Source: Curtobacterium ammoniigenes NBRC 101786
GTDB lineage: Bacteria; Actinomycetota; Actinomycetes; Actinomycetales; Microbacteriaceae
NCBI RefSeq assembly: GCF_001571045.1
Contig: NZ_BCSV01000002.1
Span: forward strand, 310,001 to 374,000
DNA: 64,000 nucleotides
Reading direction: 5' to 3'
Within the stretch, counting starts at the first letter, position 1, and every line of letters begins with the position of its first letter. Shown piece after piece: positions 45,016 to 53,789 of this stretch. The position numbers and the translations under genes were made by a program. The notes beneath the pieces are model-generated. The model saw only the letters and a program-made list of their open reading frames with translations, ran no database searches and had not been told where the DNA came from.

Positions 45016-45038
45016 AATACTCCACTCCGTGGAGTATT
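45016..45038. promoter_or_regulatory. probable PadR operator
   Basis: AATACTCCAC-TCC-GTGGAGTATT is a perfect 23-bp interrupted palindrome just upstream of the PadR start. The arms contain ATAC...GTAT, similar in form to known PadR sites. Read on the minus strand, its distal arm TATTGT could serve as a -10 element, so binding would block transcription. Confidence 0.7.
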
Positions 45039-45063
45039 CCAAGTGGTGCGTCGATGTGCGCCG

Positions 45064-45309
45064 TCACGTCAAGCGGCGGCGCAGAGATCGCCCGGAGGTC
45101 AGCCAGATCAGCGGGCCGACGAATGGCACGAGCACGATCACGATGACCCACAGCGGTGAGATGTCCGGCGGTGCGAACGCGCCGGCCTGAGTGATCGACA
45201 CGAGCGCCCAGGCGAGAACGCCGATCGCTGCGACGAGCAGTATCGCCGCTGCGACCAGGACGGCCGTCCACGTTGCGTCGTAGACCGGCGGAATTGTCGG
45301 ATTCTGCAT
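45064..45309 (-). CDS. PLDc_N-type two-TM membrane protein
   Basis: This 81-aa protein has two TM helices (about 14-36 and 50-68). The second contains PLWVIVIVLVPFVGPLIWL and ends in a basic tail (SGRSLRRRLT), the pattern of the PLDc_N (phospholipase D nuclease N-terminal) mini-protein family. Function of stand-alone members is unknown. It is upstream of the PadR operon on the same strand but separated by the palindrome. Confidence 0.75.
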   Translation of the reverse strand: MQNPTIPPVYDATWTAVLVAAAILLVAAIGVLAWALVSITQAGAFAPPDISPLWVIVIVLVPFVGPLIWLTSGRSLRRRLT

Positions 45310-45372
45310 GAACGCTCCCCCTTGCGTTGCGACTCGACCACGCTAATGCATGGCCACGCGGAGTAGGGCAGT

Positions 45373-46428
45373 ATGGCGCGAGTGACGGAGCCACGTGAAT
45401 CCGGCGTGGCACTCGCGCAGCAGTTCTTCGTGCGAGTTGTTCGACCGCTTTTGGCGGAAAGGGCGCCGGACATTCCGGTGATTGCCGCGCGGCTTGGAAC
45501 AGGGTCCGACGTTCTCGGGTTCGACGACGATATGTCCCGAGATCACGACTGGGGCTTGCGACTCAATGTGTTCGTCCCGCCAGGCGATGTTGGCGTTGTC
45601 CGTCGAATCCTCGACGAACAATTGCCGGCAGAGTTCCTCGGACACCCCACGCGGTTCGCGTTTTCGGGCGACTCGGAGGAGCGCCACCACGTTGATGTCG
45701 AAACGCTCGAACGATTCACAGCGGAGCGCCTCGGCTTCGATCCGCGATCCCGCGCGACAGTGGCCGACTGGCTTTCGGTGACCGGGCAGTCCATCCTCGA
45801 ACTCACCGCCGGCCGCGTATTCGCCGATCCCTTCGGAGAGCTGACTGCGCTCCGGCAGGCGCTGGACTGGTATCCGGACGATCTTTGGCGGTACCTCATC
45901 GCCTGCGACTTCGGGCGCATCGATCAGGAGCTCCCACTTCTCGGCCGTGCCGCAGACCGCGGGGATGCGCTCGGGGCGGATTTGATCGGCGCGCGAATTG
46001 CGCACGCAATGATGCACCTGTCGTTCCTCGCGAACAGGACCTGGTGGCCGTACGCGAAGTGGTTTGGCACAGCGTGGGCTCAGCTCCCTGACGCAGATGA
46101 CCTGCTCCGACCCTTGCGCGGGGTTATCGCTGGTGACACCGCCGTGGCGCGAAACACTGCGGCGGAGGAAGCCCTGACGCTCATTCTTTGGCGCCTCCGA
46201 GCGCGGGGGCTTTCGACGGTGGACGAGCCGGCCCTCCCATTCTGGGACCGGCCATATATTCGGCCGAATCCCGAGATCGTGGATCAGCTCAGGGCCGGAA
46301 TCCGTGAGCCGAGCGTCCGGGACCTGCCGCTCGGCGTCGGCTCTGTCGAGCAGCGCACCGACAACGTCGACATCCTTGTCTCCGTCGCGCGCCGTCGTGA
46401 TCTCGTCGGTGCGGAACGACTCGGATGA
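45373..46428 (+). CDS. DUF4037 domain protein
   Basis: This 351-aa protein has an N-terminal nucleotidyltransferase-like region (RLGTGSDVLGFDDDMSRDHD, about 41-60, with several Asp in place for metal binding) and the DUF4037 C-terminal helical part (RQALDWYPDDLWRYLIACDF, about 157-176, and RTWWPYAKWFGTAW). It is likely a minimal nucleotidyltransferase-type enzyme of unknown substrate. It stands alone; a gap of 221 bp follows. Confidence 0.82.
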   Translation: MARVTEPRESGVALAQQFFVRVVRPLLAERAPDIPVIAARLGTGSDVLGFDDDMSRDHDWGLRLNVFVPPGDVGVVRRILDEQLPAEFLGHPTRFAFSGDSEERHHVDVETLERFTAERLGFDPRSRATVADWLSVTGQSILELTAGRVFADPFGELTALRQALDWYPDDLWRYLIACDFGRIDQELPLLGRAADRGDALGADLIGARIAHAMMHLSFLANRTWWPYAKWFGTAWAQLPDADDLLRPLRGVIAGDTAVARNTAAEEALTLILWRLRARGLSTVDEPALPFWDRPYIRPNPEIVDQLRAGIREPSVRDLPLGVGSVEQRTDNVDILVSVARRRDLVGAERLG

Positions 46429-46649
46429 GGGGGAGGGCGCTCGGTTCCGCGCCGGATTCGGTGCAGCGCCCGGTCGGAACCGTGCGACACGCTCAACGGT
46501 GGTTCGCCAGCCCGCAAGAAGCTGATCTGCGGCGCGTGTTGTCCTGAGCTTTCTGACGCGCCGCGACAAGTGAGCGGCGTGTCCCGGTCGGCGCGCAAAC
46601 CGCGGAGGACACCGCCGCCGCTCCGAGCATCGAAGTGCACACTCGACCC

Positions 46650-46862
46650 ATGAGCGAACTCAACAAGGGCGACCGGGTGTCGTGGTCGACCTCCCAGGGG
46701 CGGACGCACGGGACGATCGTCGAACGACGGGTGAAGGACTTCGAGTTCGACGGCCAGCAGTTCCGCGCTTCCAGCGAGGAGCCGGCGTTCATCGTGGAGT
46801 CGGAGAAGACCGGCGCCAAGGCAGCGCACAAGGGCTCGGCCTTGCGCAAGCTGCAGAGCTAG
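46650..46862 (+). CDS. DUF2945/HVA1-type TUDOR-domain protein
   Basis: This 70-aa protein contains KGDRVSWSTSQGRTHGTIVE and ESEKTGAKAAHKGSALRKL, the start and end of the small hypervirulence-associated TUDOR (DUF2945) fold. Role unknown. Its stop is followed directly by the expanded hexanucleotide array, whose flanking copies resemble the gene's own 3' end (AAGCTGCAGAGCTAGAGCGCC). Confidence 0.75.
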   Translation: MSELNKGDRVSWSTSQGRTHGTIVERRVKDFEFDGQQFRASSEEPAFIVESEKTGAKAAHKGSALRKLQS

Positions 46863-46890
46863 AGCGCCTCAGCCGCGCGCGCAAGCTGCA

Positions 46891-46998
<108 letters not shown>

Positions 46999-47036
46999 GC
47001 GCCTCAGCCGCACGCAGGCTGCAGCCAGAGCTAGAC

Positions 47037-47411
47037 CTAAAGCGCCTCAAGCATGGCGCTGAACTCGTCGGCCATCTCGAGTTGCCGAGCGAGACGTATT
47101 CGACGTTCCCGCGCCTCCTGGACGAGCGTCGCCAGAGCTGTGCGGGCCTCGGTGTCCTCGGGACTGCCGCGCAACATGTCGACGACGGCGAGCAGGTGCT
47201 TCATCTCGTCGATGCTGTATCCGAGCGGCTTCATGCGTCGTACCAACAGCAGGCGGTCGATGTCGCCCTCGGTGTAGAGGCGAAAACCGCCGCCCGTGCG
47301 ACCGCTGGGGGTGACGAGGCCGACCTCCTCGTAATGCCGCAGCGTGCGGTGCGACAGGCCGGTTCGTTCGGCCGCCGCACCGATGTGCATCATCGGCTCC
47401 GCGTCATCCAT
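47037..47411 (-). CDS. MerR-family transcriptional regulator
   Basis: This 124-aa regulator has the MerR HTH (about 7-45; IGAAAERTGLSHRTLRHYEE) and wing (GRTGGGFRLYTEGDIDRL), then a dimerisation helix (about 85-118). It has no C-terminal Cys pair, so a metal sensor of the classical type is unlikely. It is divergent from the SulP gene 86 bp away; a short inverted repeat lies between. Regulation of the transporter is the natural inference. Confidence 0.9.
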   Translation of the reverse strand: MDDAEPMMHIGAAAERTGLSHRTLRHYEEVGLVTPSGRTGGGFRLYTEGDIDRLLLVRRMKPLGYSIDEMKHLLAVVDMLRGSPEDTEARTALATLVQEARERRIRLARQLEMADEFSAMLEAL

Positions 47412-47429
47412 CTCGCTCCAATTCGTTCA

Positions 47430-47450
47430 ACTCTCCCGTTACGGTAGAGT
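47430..47450. promoter_or_regulatory. inverted repeat between MerR and SulP genes
   Basis: ACTCT (47430-47434) and AGAGT (47446-47450) flank an 11-bp centre. MerR proteins bind such short dyads inside a stretched promoter spacer. The arms are only 5 bp long, so support is modest. Confidence 0.35.
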
Positions 47451-47496
47451 AGGGACCTCCCGACATCTGGCGTCTACGCCGTAAAGGAGCTCCTTC

Positions 47497-49025
47497 GTGC
47501 CCGCTGGTCTCAAACAGCTCGTGCTGGCCGCAACCGTCGGCGTGCCGACGAACGACGGCAACGTCCGCGTGCGCGACGCGCTTCGCCGTCCATCCTTGCT
47601 GACGCGCGAACTGCTCGCAGGCCTGGTCGTGGGGCTCGCCCTCATTCCGGAAGCGATCTCGTTCTCGATCGTCGCCGGGGTCAACCCCAGTGTGGGGCTC
47701 TATTCCTCGGTGATCATGGCGATCGTCATCTCGATCACCGGCGGTCGCCGCGCGATGATCAGCGCCGCAACCGGATCCATCGCGCTCGTCGTCGCCCCGG
47801 TCGCCCGAGCACACGGCCTCGACTACCTCGTCGCCACCGTCATGCTCGCGGGAATCCTGCAGATCGTGCTCGGAGCCGTCGGCTTCGCCAAGCTCATGCG
47901 GTTCATCCCGCGCAGCGTCATGGTCGGCTTCGTCAACGCGCTCGCCATCCTGATCTTCATCGCCCAGCTGCCCCACCTGACGAACGTGCCGTGGATGGTC
48001 TACCCGCTCGTTGCACTCGGCATTCTCATCATCGTGCTCTTCCCGCGCCTCACCAAAGCCGTCCCGGCACCGCTGATCGCCGTCATCGCGATCACCGCGA
48101 TCACGATGCTCGGCAGCGTGCACGTGCCGACGGTGGGCGACGACGGCAAGGTGCCCGCGGGCCTTCCCGGGTTGTTCTTCCCGCACGTTCCGCTCACGAT
48201 GCAGACCCTCACGATCATCGGGCCGTTCGCCCTCGCAGCGGCCCTCGTCGGCCTCGTCGAGTCCTTGATGACGGCGCGGCTCGTCGACGACATCACTGAG
48301 AGCGGATCCGACAAGACGCGCGAATCGATCGGACAAGGGATCGCGCAGATCGCATCGGGGCTCTTCGGTGGAATGGGCGGCTGCGGCATGATCGGCCAGA
48401 CCATGATCAACGTCCGGGAGTCCGGCGCTCGGACGCGCCTCTCGACGTTCTCGGCCGGTGTGTTCCTCCTGCTGCTCTGGCGGTGTTCCATGATCTCGTC
48501 AATGCCATTCCGATGGCCGCGCTCGCCGCTGTGATGGTGATGGTCTGCGTGGGCACGTTCGACTGGCATTCCATTCGCCCCTCGACCCTTCGGCGCATGC
48601 CGCTCGGCGAGACCATCGTCATGGTCATCACGGTCGCGGTCGTTGTCGCGACCAACGACCTCTCCATCGGCGTGATCGTCGGCGTGGTCACCGCGATGAT
48701 CATCTTCGCCCGGCGGGTCGCCCGTGTCGCGGACGTCGAGCGGATCGTGTCGAAGACCGGGGGAGTCTTGTACCGGGTTCACGGCGAGCTCTTCTTCGCC
48801 ACGAGCAGCGATCTCACGCGTCGGTTCAACTATGCCAACGACCCCACCGAGGTCACCATCGATCTTTCCGGTTCACATGTGTGGGATGCGTCCACCGTCG
48901 CGGCGCTCGACGCGATCGAGACGAAATACGCACGCCACGGCAAGACCGTCGTGATCGCCGGGATGAACGCGGACAGCACCCGGTTCCACGAGCGACTTAC
49001 GGGTCAACTCACCGCTGAGGCGTAG
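47497..49025 (+). pseudogene. SulP-family anion transporter split by a frameshift
   Basis: The 5' frame (47497-48534) encodes the SulP membrane core: EAISFSIVAGVNPSVGLYSS, ATGSIALVVAP and GGMGGCGMIGQTMIN, ten or so TM helices. Near 48477 the frame slips; the natural continuation (VFHDLVNAIPMAALAAVMVM, then the C-terminal STAS domain with TIDLSGSHVWDASTVAALD) is in the +2 frame and ends at 49025. The codons CTC-TGG-CGG-TG would read CTC-xTG-GCG-GTG with one base restored. Either a real inactivating deletion or a sequencing error; without it the protein would be about 509 aa. Confidence 0.88.
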
Positions 49026-49083
49026 CGGGCCGTCCCCCGACCTGCCAGCACTGCGCAGCGCGCCGGGGAATACGCTCCGCCTC

Positions 49084-49932
49084 ATGACCGACGAACGACG
49101 CCGCGAAGTCGGCGAATCCGACGCTCCCGTCGAGGACGAGCTCCACGAGTCGTTCGACTCGCTCGTCGACGAAGGTGCGCAGCGCCTCCAGCGCCGATTC
49201 GGCTCCGCATTCATCACGGGACTCTTCGGCGGCCTCGAAGTCGGCCTCGGCGTGATGGCGTACGTCGGTGTCCTCCACGAAACGCACGATCATCTGCTCG
49301 CCGGTCTGGCGTTCGGCATCGGTTTCATCGCGCTCTACCTGGCCCATAGCGAGCTCTTCACCGAGAACTTCCTCATGCCGGTCGCTGCGGTCGCCGGCCG
49401 TCAGGGAACGGTGCGTCAGCTTGTCCAGCTCTGGGTCGCGACCCTCGTCGCAAACCTGGTCGGCGGGTGGATCTTCATGTGGTTCCTCGTGCACGCGTTC
49501 CCGTCATGGTCGAGCACGCTGCAGCAGATCGCCCATCATTACGTCGACATGCCGTTCGGGCTGCAGAGCATCCTCCTCGCCGTGCTCGGCGGCAGCACGA
49601 TCACGCTGATGACGCGCATGCAGCACGGCACCGATTCGGACGGTGCGCGCCTGGTCGCAGCCGTCGCCGCAGGCTTCCTTCTCGCGGGGCTCCAGCTCTT
49701 CCACTCGATCTTGGACTCGCTGCTCATCTTCGGCGCGATCCTCGCAGGAGGCCAGATCACCTACCTGCAGTGGCTCGGCTGGTTCGGCCCAACGCTCCTC
49801 TTCAACATGGTCGGCGGACTCGGTCTCGTCACGGCGCTTCGGCTCGTGCGGACGCGAGAGTTGGTACAGGAGCGTCGGCAGGAGGCCTCCGACGACCCGA
49901 GCCGCGCCTCCCATGAGCAGGGCGAGCGCTGA
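49084..49932 (+). CDS. formate/nitrite transporter family protein
   Basis: This 282-aa channel-type transporter has a 40-residue soluble N-terminus and six TM segments. Family features are visible in the paired half-repeats: GSAFITGLFGGLEVGLGVMA, LAHSELFTENFLMPV (about 98-112) and GGSTITLMTRMQHGTDSDGA. FNT proteins move formate, nitrite or hydrosulfide. This longer-tailed group is common in actinobacteria and its substrate is unknown. It follows the SulP gene by 58 bp, possibly the same transcript. Confidence 0.88.
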   Translation: MTDERRREVGESDAPVEDELHESFDSLVDEGAQRLQRRFGSAFITGLFGGLEVGLGVMAYVGVLHETHDHLLAGLAFGIGFIALYLAHSELFTENFLMPVAAVAGRQGTVRQLVQLWVATLVANLVGGWIFMWFLVHAFPSWSSTLQQIAHHYVDMPFGLQSILLAVLGGSTITLMTRMQHGTDSDGARLVAAVAAGFLLAGLQLFHSILDSLLIFGAILAGGQITYLQWLGWFGPTLLFNMVGGLGLVTALRLVRTRELVQERRQEASDDPSRASHEQGER

Positions 49933-49963
49933 CCTGCCCCGGACGGCGAGCGATTTGGCCGGA

Positions 49964-50782
49964 TCAGGCGCCGCGGAGGTGCCGAACGGTGGCGATGTCG
50001 GCGAGCAGGTCGTCGAGGTCGCTGGTTGACCCGCCGCGCTCCACAAGCTCGGCCAGGAGGCGCCATGCGGCCCGGTCGCTCGTCTCCCATTCCGTCGGCA
50101 GCCCGGTTGCACCCTCCGGCCCCGACACGGTCACCAGGCCTGGGCGCGCGGTGTCGGCGGTGGGAAGTTCGAGACGAATCGCCCGCTGCCGGGTGGTGAG
50201 TCGCAGGTCGGCTCCAGCGTTCACCGCGTCGGTCACAACGGCGCTGATCGATACCTCGATGCTGTCGTCGACTGCGCCACGCAGGTCGAACCCGTGCGTG
50301 TCCCAGCGAACGGTCGACAGGGCCGCAATGCCGCCGATCGCCGCCCGGAGGAGCGCCAACGCGTCGAGCAGCACCCGCTGCGTGTCGGATCCGGTCGGCA
50401 CGGTGACGCGGAGGGACGCGTGCACGCGGTCCTGCAGGAGCGGCTGCATGCGAACGCGCGCGGTGTCGACGGCAGGGTTGTGCGCCCACTCCGTCGCGAC
50501 GACGACCGGCGTGCGGGCGGCGCGCAACCGCTCGACTGCGTCGTCGTAGCCATCGACGCCGAGCGCGGGGGGTGCCGGGCGAACCACGAGAACGCCGCGG
50601 GCACCCTCCTCCACGGCACGCGCCGCGGCTGCCGCCCAATCGGTGCCGCTCACGGCCGACAGGTCCGCATGGTCATCGACGATGCGCAGGAGCTCGGGAA
50701 GAGAGGCGGCAGCCCACCCGATGGTTGCCGCCTCTCCCGGTGGGATGCGGTCGCTGAGGGCGACCGAGTGTCGCGCGCTCAT
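49964..50782 (-). CDS. hypothetical protein coupled to a Gfo/Idh/MocA oxidoreductase
   Basis: This 272-aa protein is not recognised. It has alternating helix and strand patterns, with GVLVVRPAPPALGVDGYDDA near the middle (about 68-87) and TPVVVATEWAHNPAVD, which suggest a Rossmann-like or sugar-phosphate-related fold. The ATG at 50782 overlaps the stop of the oxidoreductase gene (ATGA), so the two act together. No signal peptide or TM. Confidence 0.65.
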   Translation of the reverse strand: MSARHSVALSDRIPPGEAATIGWAAASLPELLRIVDDHADLSAVSGTDWAAAAARAVEEGARGVLVVRPAPPALGVDGYDDAVERLRAARTPVVVATEWAHNPAVDTARVRMQPLLQDRVHASLRVTVPTGSDTQRVLLDALALLRAAIGGIAALSTVRWDTHGFDLRGAVDDSIEVSISAVVTDAVNAGADLRLTTRQRAIRLELPTADTARPGLVTVSGPEGATGLPTEWETSDRAAWRLLAELVERGGSTSDLDDLLADIATVRHLRGA

Positions 50783-51849
50783 GCGGCCGCCCCGCTCTGT
50801 TGCCCGGCCACGAGGGCTCGGGCCGCCTGCGACGCCTGCTTGGCGATCGTCAGAGCGAAGGTCACGTCCTCGATGAGATCCGCTGTATGCAGCGGCTCCG
50901 CACGGCCTTCGACGAGCGCCGCGAGATATCGCCACTCCGCCTCGTAGCCGTTCTGCGCGAAGGGGCCGAACACGGTTCGCTCGCCATCGAGCGTTACGAC
51001 GGCCGTTCCGGAGCCCGCGTGCACGTACGACGGCGTGAAGTCGATCCGGAGTGCGCTGTCGTCGCCGATCACCTCGAAGCACCACTCCGGCTGCCACCCG
51101 TCGGTGTGTATCGCCTCGACTCGGACGGCCCGATTGCCCACCTGGAGGTCGAGTACGTATCCGCCGAGCTGCGGAATGCGGCAGTCGAGCAGCTGCGGCT
51201 TCCGGAAGTCCGGGCAGAACGCTCGCACCAGCGGAAGGTCGTGGATGGCGAGCCCCATCACCTGTCCGAACATGTCGGCGGCAGCCACCTCGGGATCGCT
51301 TCGATCCGGCGGGGTCATCGCGACGGGACGCCCGACCACCTGAGTCGCGAAGTCTTCGAAGCGGGGGTTCGGGGGCAGCACGATCGAGTAGCGGATCGTG
51401 TGCGCGGTGGCGAGCAGTGCCTCCGCATGCGAACGGGCCGCGACCCACGCGGGGTCGAACGTGTGCATGGCGCCGACGATGATGGGAACACCGGTCTCCG
51501 CGGAGACGCGCATGATTGCCTTCGCCTCTTCGCGGCTCATCGCGAAGGGCTTCTCGCAGAACACCGCGCGCTTTCCGGCCCGGCAGGCCGCGATGACCTG
51601 CTCAGCGTGGAACCGGTGTGGGCTGCAGACCGCCACGACGTCGACCGCGTCGTTCGCGAGAATCTCGGTGGCATCGGTGGTCCACGAGGCGTGTACGCGG
51701 TCGGCGACGGACTCCGCGACGGCGGCGTCGACGTCCATGACCGCGACGACGCGGAACGGTGCGCCGATGCGGGCGAGGGTGGGCACGTGAATCGCCTGGG
51801 TGACGGGTCCGGCGCCGATGAAGCCGACGCCGATCGTTTCCGAGGACAT
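50779..51849 (-). CDS. Gfo/Idh/MocA family oxidoreductase
   Basis: This 356-aa NAD(P)-dependent enzyme has the N-terminal Rossmann GVGFIGAGPVTQAIHVPTLA (about 7-26), the family CEKPFAMSREEA (Lys at about 98) and a C-terminal sugar/polyol-binding domain with VMGLAIHDLPLVRAF (His at about 202). It probably oxidises a sugar, inositol or related compound. It is divergent from a TetR gene with an inverted repeat between them. Confidence 0.9.
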   Translation of the reverse strand: MSSETIGVGFIGAGPVTQAIHVPTLARIGAPFRVVAVMDVDAAVAESVADRVHASWTTDATEILANDAVDVVAVCSPHRFHAEQVIAACRAGKRAVFCEKPFAMSREEAKAIMRVSAETGVPIIVGAMHTFDPAWVAARSHAEALLATAHTIRYSIVLPPNPRFEDFATQVVGRPVAMTPPDRSDPEVAAADMFGQVMGLAIHDLPLVRAFCPDFRKPQLLDCRIPQLGGYVLDLQVGNRAVRVEAIHTDGWQPEWCFEVIGDDSALRIDFTPSYVHAGSGTAVVTLDGERTVFGPFAQNGYEAEWRYLAALVEGRAEPLHTADLIEDVTFALTIAKQASQAARALVAGQQSGAAA

Positions 51850-51854
51850 GCGCT

Positions 51855-51878
51855 AAAAGTAACTCGTTGTGTACTTTT
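51855..51878. promoter_or_regulatory. probable TetR operator
   Basis: AAAAGTA (51855-51861) and TACTTTT (51872-51878) are perfect 7-bp arms around a 10-bp spacer, located in the 67-bp gap between the divergent oxidoreductase and TetR genes. Position and size fit a TetR dimer site controlling both. Confidence 0.6.
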
Positions 51879-51916
51879 CGACAAGGGGCGTGCCGAACCG
51901 GAGTTAGGCTCCGATC

Positions 51917-52537
51917 GTGGAACAGGAGCGAATGCGGCGCGGCCCGTACCGGCGGGGCATCGAACGCCGCCGTGAGATCGTCGCCGTGGCCACCGAGGTC
52001 TTTGGCGAGCACGGCTTCAAGGGCGGCACGCTGCAGCGGGTGGCCGATCGTGTCGGCGTGACGACTGGAGCCATCCTGAAGCTCTTCGGTTCGAAGGAGC
52101 AGCTCCTCATCGCCGTCCTCGAGCACTGGGATGCCGTGACGAAGACCGTGATCGTCGCAGAGTCGACCGGGGTCGCCCGCCTCGAGGGCTTCCGGCAGCT
52201 GATGCGGTATCACGTCGAGCACCGAGGGCTGCTCGACCTCTACATCACGATGGCTGCCGAGGCCACCGCTCCCGAGCATCCCGCGCACGCGTTCATGCGC
52301 GAGCGGTACTGCATCACCCTCCTCGACATGCAGCAGCTGTTCCGCGATGCCGTCGCCGCGGGGGATTTTGCCCCGATGACTGACGCCGAAGTCGAGACCG
52401 AGGCGGCCTTCCTCCTGGCTGCAATGGACGGCCTCGAGATGCAGCACCTCCTCGCCACACCGACCGACCTCGTCGCCGCGTTCGACACCTATGCTGCCGC
52501 GATCATCGCTCGTCGCGGTGCGCAGACGCGCCAGTAG
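51917..52537 (+). CDS. TetR-family transcriptional regulator
   Basis: This 206-aa regulator has the N-terminal HTH (about 14-62; RRREIVAVATEVFGEHGFKG and ADRVGVTTGAILKLFGSKEQL) and a helical ligand-binding C-domain. The Leu-Phe in place of Tyr-x-Tyr-His in the HTH tail is a common variant. Divergent from the oxidoreductase pair, its likely target. Confidence 0.9.
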   Translation: MEQERMRRGPYRRGIERRREIVAVATEVFGEHGFKGGTLQRVADRVGVTTGAILKLFGSKEQLLIAVLEHWDAVTKTVIVAESTGVARLEGFRQLMRYHVEHRGLLDLYITMAAEATAPEHPAHAFMRERYCITLLDMQQLFRDAVAAGDFAPMTDAEVETEAAFLLAAMDGLEMQHLLATPTDLVAAFDTYAAAIIARRGAQTRQ

Positions 52538-52575
52538 GCTGAGGCAGCCGCTCCGAAGGAAAGGCCGCGACGTTC

Positions 52576-53448
52576 ATGCGACCACCAGCTCCAGCCGACA
52601 CCTCGCCGACGCGAGCACCAGTGCACGTCCGGGAGGCTGCGCTCACCTCGCCGCCGTCGGCGATCGCCATCGACGTGGACCACACGCTGATCCACGACGA
52701 CCACACGCTTCGGCCCGCAACGGTTGCGGCAGTCAAGCGCGCTCGAGCGGATGGCATCCACGTCGTGCTCGCGTCGTCCCGGTGTCCGAGAGCGATGCTC
52801 CCGTACATTGCGCAGCTCGGTCTCGACGACGGCTCACTCTTCGTCGCACTCCAGGGCGCACTTGTCTGCAGATACGTGGCGGACGGGTCGCTCCAGATCG
52901 AGCGTGCTGAACCGATGGCGCTCGCCGATGCCGCCGCGGTCGGGGCCCTTGCTGCAGAGCACGGCGCAACGGCCACCTGGTACCGGGGCGCCGATTGGAT
53001 CGCGGAGCGGATCGACGAGCGGGTGCAGCGCGAAGCGGACGTCGTCGGCTTCGGTCCTGAGATCAGGCCACTCGCCGACGAGAGGGCCGCTCCCGAGAAG
53101 ATCCTGCTCGTCGGGGATCGAGGCCAGTCGGAACAGCTCCGGGATGCCGTGCGAGCGCTGTCCGGGCGACTCGCTGCCGAGCGGTCGAACGATCGATATG
53201 TCGAGATCACCAAGGCCGGGGTCGACAAGGCCACGGGCGTGGGCGCCGTGCTCGAGATCCTCGAACTCGGAGCGGACCGCCTCGCCGCCATCGGCGACGG
53301 GGAGAACGACCTCGGGATGTTCGCGCTCGCCGCGGTGGCCGTTGCGCCGGCGAATGCGAGCGCGCTCGTGCAGGCGCACGCCACGTTCGTCACCGACTCG
53401 AACAACGACGACGGTGCGGCGATCGCGATCCGATCCCTGCTGTCCTGA
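52576..53448 (+). CDS. HAD-superfamily (Cof-like) hydrolase
   Basis: This 290-aa phosphatase has an N-terminal Pro/Ala extension, motif I IDVDHTLIHDD (about 32-42; DxDHT rather than DxDGT), motif II LASSR, motif III Lys in EITKAGVDKATGV (about 214-226) and motif IV IGDGENDLGMF (about 238-248). The Cof/IIB cap lies between. Sugar-phosphate or nucleotide dephosphorylation is likely. The start may be internal since the first 25 residues are not conserved-looking. Confidence 0.85.
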   Translation: MRPPAPADTSPTRAPVHVREAALTSPPSAIAIDVDHTLIHDDHTLRPATVAAVKRARADGIHVVLASSRCPRAMLPYIAQLGLDDGSLFVALQGALVCRYVADGSLQIERAEPMALADAAAVGALAAEHGATATWYRGADWIAERIDERVQREADVVGFGPEIRPLADERAAPEKILLVGDRGQSEQLRDAVRALSGRLAAERSNDRYVEITKAGVDKATGVGAVLEILELGADRLAAIGDGENDLGMFALAAVAVAPANASALVQAHATFVTDSNNDDGAAIAIRSLLS

Positions 53449-53558
53449 CGGCGGCCACGCCAAGGAGTGCTGGCGCCGACCCCGCCACCGGGTGGCTGAG
53501 CGCACAGCGGTCCACCGAACCGGGAATCTCTGCGACGGGAGCGGCGGTTCCGAGCACA

Positions 53559-53789
53559 ATGGGCGGCATGGCGCGCACAAAGCAGAAGTTCTCCGATCTG
53601 GACGGATCGGCGCAGGCTGGCATCACCCTCCTCGGCATCGGACAGGTTGCGCTCGCCGTCGCCGCGTTCATCGGCCTGGCTCGGACGCCCAAGCGCCGGG
53701 TCCGCGGCCCGAAGGCGGTCTGGATCCCGGTGATTCTCGTCAACTGGATCGGCCCGATCGCCTTCTTCCTGGTTGGACGGAAGCGATGA
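53559..53789 (+). CDS. PLDc_N-type small membrane protein
   Basis: This 76-aa protein has two TM helices (about 24-42 and 52-70) with VWIPVILVNWIGPIAFFLVG and a basic tail, the PLDc_N mini-protein pattern. The start may be 53559 or 53568; neither has a strong ribosome site. The stop overlaps the ATG of the SDR gene (ATGA), indicating coupling. Confidence 0.72.
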   Translation: MGGMARTKQKFSDLDGSAQAGITLLGIGQVALAVAAFIGLARTPKRRVRGPKAVWIPVILVNWIGPIAFFLVGRKR

